A stretch of DNA of 26,116 bases from contig CAUDVX010000023.1 in assembly GCA_958452935.1 (NCBI GenBank), forward strand, positions 1 to 26,116, given 5' to 3'. Positions 21,973 to 26,116 of this stretch are shown here, piece by piece. The DNA is from an uncultured Collinsella sp. Its GTDB lineage: Bacteria > Actinomycetota > Coriobacteriia > Coriobacteriales > Coriobacteriaceae. Numbering within the stretch: position 1 is the first letter of the stretch; each line of letters opens with the position of its first letter. The position numbers were made by a program, and so were the translations under genes. Below the pieces are notes generated by a model that was given only the letters and a program-made list of their open reading frames with translations, had not been told where the DNA came from and did not search any database.

Positions 21973-22705
21973 GACCGTCATTATGGGAACGGGCCGCATG
22001 GGCTCGCTCATCCGCACCACCGCCGAGGGCGTTGTCGACGCCGCCGGTCAGCACGTTTTTGATATCGTCGCCCAGATTGGCTTCGATTTGAGCAAGCTCG
22101 AGAACGCACCGGCCGCCGATGTAATCATCGACTTCTCGAACGTCGTTACCTTCGATGCCGTCGTCGCCTATGTCGAGCGCACGGGTGCCGCGTTGGTCTC
22201 GGGCACCACGGGCTACACACCCGATCAGATGGACCGCCTGCGCGAGCTGGGTCAGAACGCCCGCGTCATGCACTCCGGCAATTACTCCATCGGTATCGCA
22301 GCCCTGCGTCATCTGGTAGCACAGGCCACACGCGAGCTGCCCAGCTTTGACTGCGAGATCGTCGAGACGCACCACAACCAAAAGGTTGACGCCCCGAGCG
22401 GCACGGCCAAGCTACTGCTCGACGCCATCGTCGAAGCTGAGCCCGAGGCAGGCTACCACCCCGTCTATGGCCGCGAGGGCATGTGCGGCGCGCGTGACCC
22501 CAAGGAGATCGGTATGCACTCGCTGCGCGGCGGCACCGTCGCCGGCGTGCACGAGGTGAGTTTCTTTGGCCAGGACGAGGAGGTCACGCTCGCCCACCGC
22601 GCCACGAGCCGTCAGATCTTTGTCAACGGCGCCTTGGCGGCCGCGCAGAAGCTCGTCACCCGCGAACCCGGCTTCTATACGTTCGACCAGGTCATGTTTG
22701 CCTAA
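21965..22705 (+). CDS. dapB: 4-hydroxy-tetrahydrodipicolinate reductase
   Basis: 246 residues, slightly shorter than many DapB. The start is a TTG at 21965 that overlaps the DapA stop codon by 8 nt, with AAGGGAG about 10 nt upstream, implying coupled translation. The Rossmann N terminus reads VIMGTGRMGSLI (GxGxxG), followed by VSGTTGYTPDQ at the nicotinamide site, NYSIGIAALRHL, and the substrate segment VETHHNQKVDAPSGTAKLL with the catalytic His pair and Lys. It reduces the DapA product with NAD(P)H in the cytoplasm. It is third in function and second in order in the lysine operon. Confidence 0.93.
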   Translation: MIKTVIMGTGRMGSLIRTTAEGVVDAAGQHVFDIVAQIGFDLSKLENAPAADVIIDFSNVVTFDAVVAYVERTGAALVSGTTGYTPDQMDRLRELGQNARVMHSGNYSIGIAALRHLVAQATRELPSFDCEIVETHHNQKVDAPSGTAKLLLDAIVEAEPEAGYHPVYGREGMCGARDPKEIGMHSLRGGTVAGVHEVSFFGQDEEVTLAHRATSRQIFVNGALAAAQKLVTREPGFYTFDQVMFA

Positions 22706-22744
22706 CCAGGTATCAACCGAATCCACCCAAAGGAGAGATAGCAA

Positions 22745-23464
22745 ATGAGCAACGCAGCCGAGATGGATGCACAGGAGATTATCAACTACATCGCCACCGC
22801 GCCCAAAAAGACGCCCGTCAAGCTGTACGTGCGCGAAAAGCCCGGCATGAAGGTCCAGTGGGGCAATGCGCACGTCTACGGCGGTCGTCGTGGCAAGACC
22901 GTCTTTGGCGACTGGGATGAGCTCAAGGCCATCCTCGATGCCAATGCCGACTCCATCGACTACTACGACGTAGAGAATAACTGCCGCAACTCCGCCGTCC
23001 CCATGCTCGACCTTAAGGGCATCAACGCCCGCATTGAGCCGGGCGCGATCATCCGCGACCGCGTCGAGATCGGCGACCGCGCCGTCATCATGATGGGCGC
23101 CATCATCAACATCGGCTCCGTTATCGGCGAGGGCTCTATGATTGATATGGGCGCCGTCCTGGGCGGCCGCGCAACCGTGGGCAAGAACTGCCACATCGGC
23201 GCCGGCACCGTACTGGCAGGCGTCGTTGAGCCCGCGAGTGCCACGCCCGTCATCATCGAGGATGATGTCATGATTGGCGCCAACGCCGTGGTCCTGGAGG
23301 GCGTGCGCGTGGGCAAGGGCGCCGTCGTGGCTGCCGGTGCCGTGTGCGTCGAGGACGTCCCCGCCGGCGCCGTCGTGGCCGGTGTCCCCGCCCGCGTCAT
23401 CAAGATGCGCGATGCCCAGACCGACAGCAAGACCGGCCTCGAAGAGGGCCTGCGCCAGCTTTAA
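22745..23464 (+). CDS. dapH: 2,3,4,5-tetrahydropyridine-2,6-dicarboxylate N-acetyltransferase
   Basis: 239 residues from the ATG at 22745 (AAAGGAGAG upstream). The N-terminal helical part (AQEIINYIATAPKKTPVKLY) and the left-handed beta-helix with hexapeptide repeats (about 95-215: ARIEPGAIIRDRVEIGDRAV, IGEGSMIDMGAVLGGRATVG, GVRVGKGAVVAAGAV) match the YkuQ/DapH acetyltransferases, 235-240 residues long, not the longer succinyltransferase DapD. It acetylates tetrahydrodipicolinate with acetyl-CoA and so defines the acetylase branch of lysine synthesis. It ends the operon; structured element copy 3 begins 2 nt after its stop codon. Confidence 0.92.
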   Translation: MSNAAEMDAQEIINYIATAPKKTPVKLYVREKPGMKVQWGNAHVYGGRRGKTVFGDWDELKAILDANADSIDYYDVENNCRNSAVPMLDLKGINARIEPGAIIRDRVEIGDRAVIMMGAIINIGSVIGEGSMIDMGAVLGGRATVGKNCHIGAGTVLAGVVEPASATPVIIEDDVMIGANAVVLEGVRVGKGAVVAAGAVCVEDVPAGAVVAGVPARVIKMRDAQTDSKTGLEEGLRQL

Positions 23465-23466
23465 TA

Positions 23467-23616
23467 GTTACGGCGTTTTACCAAACGCCGTAACGACCCG
23501 ACGTTGCAAACGCCCCTAGGCGGCAATCTGACGTTCAATCGTCGGGCATGACCAGAAGGTCAATGCCCTCCTCTTTCGCGTCACTTTGCTCGCCTAGGGG
23601 CGTTTTCGCTGACGTA
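23467..23616 (+). repeat. Structured 3'-UTR element, copy 3
   Basis: It begins 2 nt after the dapH stop codon. Hairpin A is a perfect 12-bp stem (GTTACGGCGTTT, 23467-23478, with 23483-23494) and loop TACC. Outer stem B has 14 bp (23509-23522 with 23591-23604), inner stem C pairs TGACG (23529-23533) with CGTCA (23579-23583), and apical hairpin D pairs GGGCATGACC with GGTC/ATGCCC (23544-23568, loop AGAA). The joints TCAATCGTCG, TCCTCTTTCG, TTGCT and TTCGCTGACG agree with copy 1 although stems A, B and D have different sequences. Confidence 0.8.
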
Positions 23617-23651
23617 TGCTCAACCTGCAAGGCAATTCAGCCCCAAGCAAA

Positions 23652-23690
23652 AAAGGCCGAAGTCCCGAAGGGTTTCGACCTTTGTTCTTC
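23652..23690 (+). terminator. Bidirectional terminator between dapH and the nucleoid protein gene
   Basis: AAAGGCCGAA (23652-23661) pairs with TTCGACCTTT (23674-23683) with one mismatch, extended by CCC-GAA-GGG at the tip. A-rich sequence lies to the left and TGTTCTTC to the right. It sits between convergent genes. Confidence 0.7.
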
Positions 23691-23709
23691 TGCAGCGTCC
23701 AAGCGCAGT

Positions 23710-24714
23710 TTATCGATTCTCGATGCTACCGATATTCTTGAGCTCGATGGAGATGAGGCCGTTGGGCTCGTTGACAAACTCGATGTATTCGGAGTTCGAA
23801 CCCATCTCGGCCGGGAAGCTGATCTCGATACCCGTGTCGGTACGGATCTTATGATTGCGCACCGCTGCGCGTTCGACCTGTTTGCGCTCCACGGGCACAC
23901 GCTCAGGCACCTTCTCCTCGGTCAGTGCGGCGCGCACACTCTCCTTGATAACCGGTTCGTCCTCAAAGACCTCGTCGACGATATCCCAAGGCGGCAGTTC
24001 CTCGTCATCCTCAACCTTCTCGGCAACGGCAGCCTTAACCTTAGCGAGCGCTACAGCCGTGTTGGCACCGTGCTCCTCGGCGACTTCCTCGACCACACGC
24101 GTCACGGTGTCGATGACCTCCTTGCCCGATACGCCCGTGTCGCACTGCAGCAGGCCATCGGGGATAAGCATACGGTCCTCGCCGGCAATCTTGCGCTTCT
24201 TGTCCACGTAGCCGATCTCCATGGTACTCGCGCGCACGATGGCATAGCTCGGCACCTTTTGCGAGGGGTTCGGCAGAATGGCGTAGTGGCGCGCGATGTC
24301 GTTGCGCACCTCCCCCTCCTCGCGGCCCACTTCGTGCATAAAAGCCTGCTTGGAGCCCAGCAGCATCACGGCAAACCAGCGGGCATCCTCATCGTCGTCA
24401 AAATCGGCCACGAGCACGTCGGTGGACTCGGCTTTCTCGGCTTTGGTGAGCTCGGAGGAAATAAACTCCGCAATCTGCTGCGACAGGTTAACGAACTCGC
24501 GCTCGCCAAAGAAATAGCCCTTAAGCTCGCCGCCAAACGCAGAGTTCTCGGCAAACGTGGCGCGTTTATTGTCGGCCGAGGTGCGGGCGCGGCGCAGATG
24601 CGTGGTCACGAAGTTGCGCACGGTACGACTCTCGATATCGAGCTCGCGCTGGCTCATGACGTTGACGGCAGAGTCAAAGTCCAGGATATGCAGAATCGCG
24701 TGATTGATTTTCAT
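23710..24714 (-). CDS. Nucleoid-associated protein (NdpA/YejK family)
   Basis: 334 residues from the ATG at 24714, chosen because MKINHAILHILD is the family's usual opening; another ATG lies 9 nt upstream. The family's landmarks are present: AILHILDFDS near the start, FFGEREFVNLSQQIAEFISS, VADFDDDEDARWFAVMLLGSK and the central IGYVDKKRKIAGEDRMLIPD. The C-terminal part is rich in Glu/Val/Lys and ends with an EFVNEPNGLISIELKNI segment. The 37-kDa nucleoid proteins bind DNA and may influence chromosome structure; some phages target them. It is convergent with dapH, and separated from the upstream hydrolase by about 110 nt with a REP-like hairpin. Confidence 0.8.
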   Translation of the reverse strand: MKINHAILHILDFDSAVNVMSQRELDIESRTVRNFVTTHLRRARTSADNKRATFAENSAFGGELKGYFFGEREFVNLSQQIAEFISSELTKAEKAESTDVLVADFDDDEDARWFAVMLLGSKQAFMHEVGREEGEVRNDIARHYAILPNPSQKVPSYAIVRASTMEIGYVDKKRKIAGEDRMLIPDGLLQCDTGVSGKEVIDTVTRVVEEVAEEHGANTAVALAKVKAAVAEKVEDDEELPPWDIVDEVFEDEPVIKESVRAALTEEKVPERVPVERKQVERAAVRNHKIRTDTGIEISFPAEMGSNSEYIEFVNEPNGLISIELKNIGSIENR

Positions 24715-24789
24715 ATACGGCATTCCGTTCTAGATCGATTTCGGCACGAACCAGTATAGCGGTCGAGCCCACCCCAGGCGCATCGAAGA

Positions 24790-24822
24790 TTGGTGCATCG
24801 GGGACAGGTTGCTTTGCGCCAA
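24790..24822 (+). repeat. Short REP-like hairpin, copy 2
   Basis: TTGGTGC and GCGCCAA form the arms around CGGGGACAGGTTGCTTT. It ends 3 nt short of the hydrolase stop codon. The core and arms match the copy at 26017-26047 almost base for base, with the GGGGACAGGTT core shared also with the hairpin at 8509. Confidence 0.6.
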
Positions 24823-24825
24823 TGG

Positions 24826-25986
24826 CTAGCGCAGGAGCTCGGACTGCCAAGCCTCGAGCTGTTCTGCCAAACTCTTGCCGGCAGCGGGCATGTCGATCTG
24901 AGGGCGTTTGGGCAGCAGTGCGCATTTAAGGATTGCCACGATGGTCTGCGAGACAAAGCGTCGTGTATCCTTGTCAAAGCCTTGCGCAGCCTGGAGCATC
25001 ACGGGCAGGCTCTCGCGCAGATTCCCAGCGATATCCGCAAACCGCTCAGCACCCGTTGCCTCAAACACGGAGAACAACGCATCTACAAAACGCTCGCGCT
25101 CGCCAGGCGACACTGCAAGCAGCATCTCGCGAATGGAGCCATCAACATATCGAGCACCGGCGGACAGGCGCTCACAGTACACGAAGTCGCGACCATCAAC
25201 CACCCAGCTAAAGGGATTGTGCTGCAGCAGGCTGAACTCGGTGCTCTCAACGATGGCATAGTCCTCCTGTGTCTCGAACATCATGCCAAAGATCGACGAC
25301 CGAGGTAGCGTCTTGTCGATTCGACCGGAAAGATCGGCAAAGGCGTCGCCGTTCAGAAACTCCTCGACGAAGCCCGGGCCATCATGGGAATACGCCCGTT
25401 CGATTCGCTCACGGGCGACATCGGAGCACATCGCCGCACCGTACACCGCAAGGTTTCCACCCTTGGAATGACCTCCGCACAAAAGCGGCCCGTCAATCGC
25501 ATCCGCCGCCTCGTCCACATAACGTGCCGCGGATTCCTGGGCCGGCACAGGACACCGGAACGCCATGTTAAAGTCCTCTTTCCAGCCCACAATCGTGCTG
25601 TCGGTCCCCCGGAAGGAAAGATAGCTAAACCCTGCCGGAAACCGAAACGCCATGGCTGCAAACTGCTCCGTCGCCACCACATCGCTCACGGCACGATAGC
25701 CGCAAACGTGCACGCCACGGTAGCGAGGACTTGCTGCCACGGCCTCCAACAAGGCCCTGCTCCCCTCCGGGTCCCACAAGTCGTCAATCATGTCCCGGTA
25801 GCACTCGGCACGCAGCAGCTCGCGTACGTCTAGGCCCTGCCAGTTCGTCAGCTCCGCCATATCACCTGGCAAACGCAAATAGGACAACCACGCAAAGACC
25901 AGGCTATCCACCGCGCAGAACGGCCGCTCCTCAAACGGATCAAACGCCGTCTGGGCATAGGTCAAAAAATTAGGCGAATCCGACAT
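24826..25986 (-). CDS. Mbeg1-like alpha/beta hydrolase (DUF2974 family)
   Basis: 386 residues from the ATG at 25986, preceded by GGGAGGG. Residues 1-60 include FCAVDSLVFAWLSYLRLPG, the conserved opening of the family. The hydrolase core shows AMAFRFPAGFSYLSFRGTDS followed by VGWKEDFNMAF, and the nucleophile elbow GHSKGGNLAVY (GxSxGG with Ser as nucleophile). YSHDGPGF supplies a likely acidic residue. This 'FRGTD...W.EDf..' plus GHSKGGNLA pattern is diagnostic of DUF2974/Mbeg1-like proteins, related to class 3 lipases. No signal peptide is visible, so it is probably cytoplasmic; substrate unknown. REP-like hairpins lie at both ends of the gene. Confidence 0.8.
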   Translation of the reverse strand: MSDSPNFLTYAQTAFDPFEERPFCAVDSLVFAWLSYLRLPGDMAELTNWQGLDVRELLRAECYRDMIDDLWDPEGSRALLEAVAASPRYRGVHVCGYRAVSDVVATEQFAAMAFRFPAGFSYLSFRGTDSTIVGWKEDFNMAFRCPVPAQESAARYVDEAADAIDGPLLCGGHSKGGNLAVYGAAMCSDVARERIERAYSHDGPGFVEEFLNGDAFADLSGRIDKTLPRSSIFGMMFETQEDYAIVESTEFSLLQHNPFSWVVDGRDFVYCERLSAGARYVDGSIREMLLAVSPGERERFVDALFSVFEATGAERFADIAGNLRESLPVMLQAAQGFDKDTRRFVSQTIVAILKCALLPKRPQIDMPAAGKSLAEQLEAWQSELLR

Positions 25987-26003
25987 GGCCCTCCCATCAA
26001 CTA

Positions 26004-26047
26004 TGGTGCATTGGGATGGTGCATTGGGGTCAGGTTACTTTGCACCA
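26004..26047 (+). repeat. Short REP-like hairpin, copy 3, with partial tandem duplication
   Basis: TGGTGCA (26017-26023) and TGCACCA (26041-26047) enclose TTGGGGTCAGGTTACTT. The 5' part TGGTGCATTGGG is repeated just before it (26004-26015). It lies 18 nt upstream of the hydrolase start codon on the plus strand. Confidence 0.6.
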
Positions 26048-26091
26048 AAAAGGCGCCCGGGCGGGGGTGCGGACGATTTCTTGGACCGCGC

Positions 26092-26116
26092 CTAGGCGTA
26101 TCCAAGCTTCCTGCGG
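26092..26116 (-). CDS. Possible last codons of a gene cut by the window edge
   Basis: On the minus strand the last seven codons read RRKLGYA followed by TAG (26092-26094). RKLGYA is a common kind of C terminus in this GC range, but 25 nt cannot identify a family and the frame is chosen only by plausibility. Toward the hydrolase gene a GC-rich segment with the palindrome CGCCCGGGCG and TTTTT on the minus strand (about 26047-26063) would suit a terminator for it. Confidence 0.2.

Noticed and set aside
23548..24759. A 403-codon plus-strand frame opposite the nucleoid protein gene
   Set aside because: Starts inside structured element copy 3 and crosses a terminator; composition is that of an antisense frame.
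1..26116. CRISPR array, tRNA, rRNA or complete insertion sequence
   Set aside because: Looked for on both strands by eye; no regular direct repeats with spacers, no cloverleaf or rRNA motifs and no intact transposase were found.

Overview
The window looks like chromosomal DNA of a high-GC gut actinobacterium of the class Coriobacteriia, most like Collinsella. The grounds are GC-rich third codon positions, the gene families present (group II energy-coupling-factor transporter, C69 dipeptidase, acetylase-branch lysine genes) and the style of the intergenic DNA. The genus call is an inference; there is no rRNA or other decisive marker.

Layout. 1-2629: the start of a YugP-type zinc peptidase (cut by the window edge), ribonuclease D, a divergent diacylglycerol-kinase-family lipid kinase and a 30-residue membrane peptide. 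2630-4740: a secreted, membrane-anchored C69 dipeptidase. 4845-8422: an ECF transporter (S component, fused A-A' ATPase, T component). Its mRNA leader encodes a 22-residue peptide with three consecutive Trp codons followed by an intrinsic terminator, so this is probably a tryptophan importer under ribosome-mediated attenuation. 8547-10633: an aspartate racemase and a D-aspartate-ligase-like ATP-grasp enzyme, which together suggest D-Asp cross-bridge formation in peptidoglycan. 10854-12853: a MOSC protein and a secreted coiled-coil protein with a transglycosylase-like domain. 12898-15402: a membrane-tethered Ser/Thr kinase, an HTH regulator and a DUF4352-like lipoprotein. 15462-16983: a decaying stretch with gene debris, a frameshifted EcsC-family gene and a transporter tail. 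17046-17993: a small membrane protein and a HigBA-type toxin-antitoxin pair. 18095-23464: the lysine/diaminopimelate block: an M20 deacetylase diverging from a lysine riboswitch, a LysA-DapA fusion, dapB and dapH. 23710-26116: a nucleoid-associated protein, an Mbeg1-like alpha/beta hydrolase and the last codons of one more gene.

The most unusual signal is a structured intergenic element present three times (222-370 minus, 5726-5826 plus, 23467-23616 plus). Each copy starts within about 10 nt of the stop codon of the preceding gene and runs in the same orientation. The stems differ in sequence between copies but stay paired, while the single-stranded joints are nearly constant. That pattern implies selection on RNA or DNA structure. 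A second, smaller REP-like hairpin family occurs at 8509, 24790 and 26017.

Regulation by RNA is a theme: a Trp leader peptide, a lysine riboswitch with a visible P1-competing segment, a 5' hairpin that buries the ribosome binding site of the lipoprotein gene, and overlapping hairpins before the ECF ATPase gene. No tRNA, rRNA, CRISPR array or complete insertion sequence was seen.
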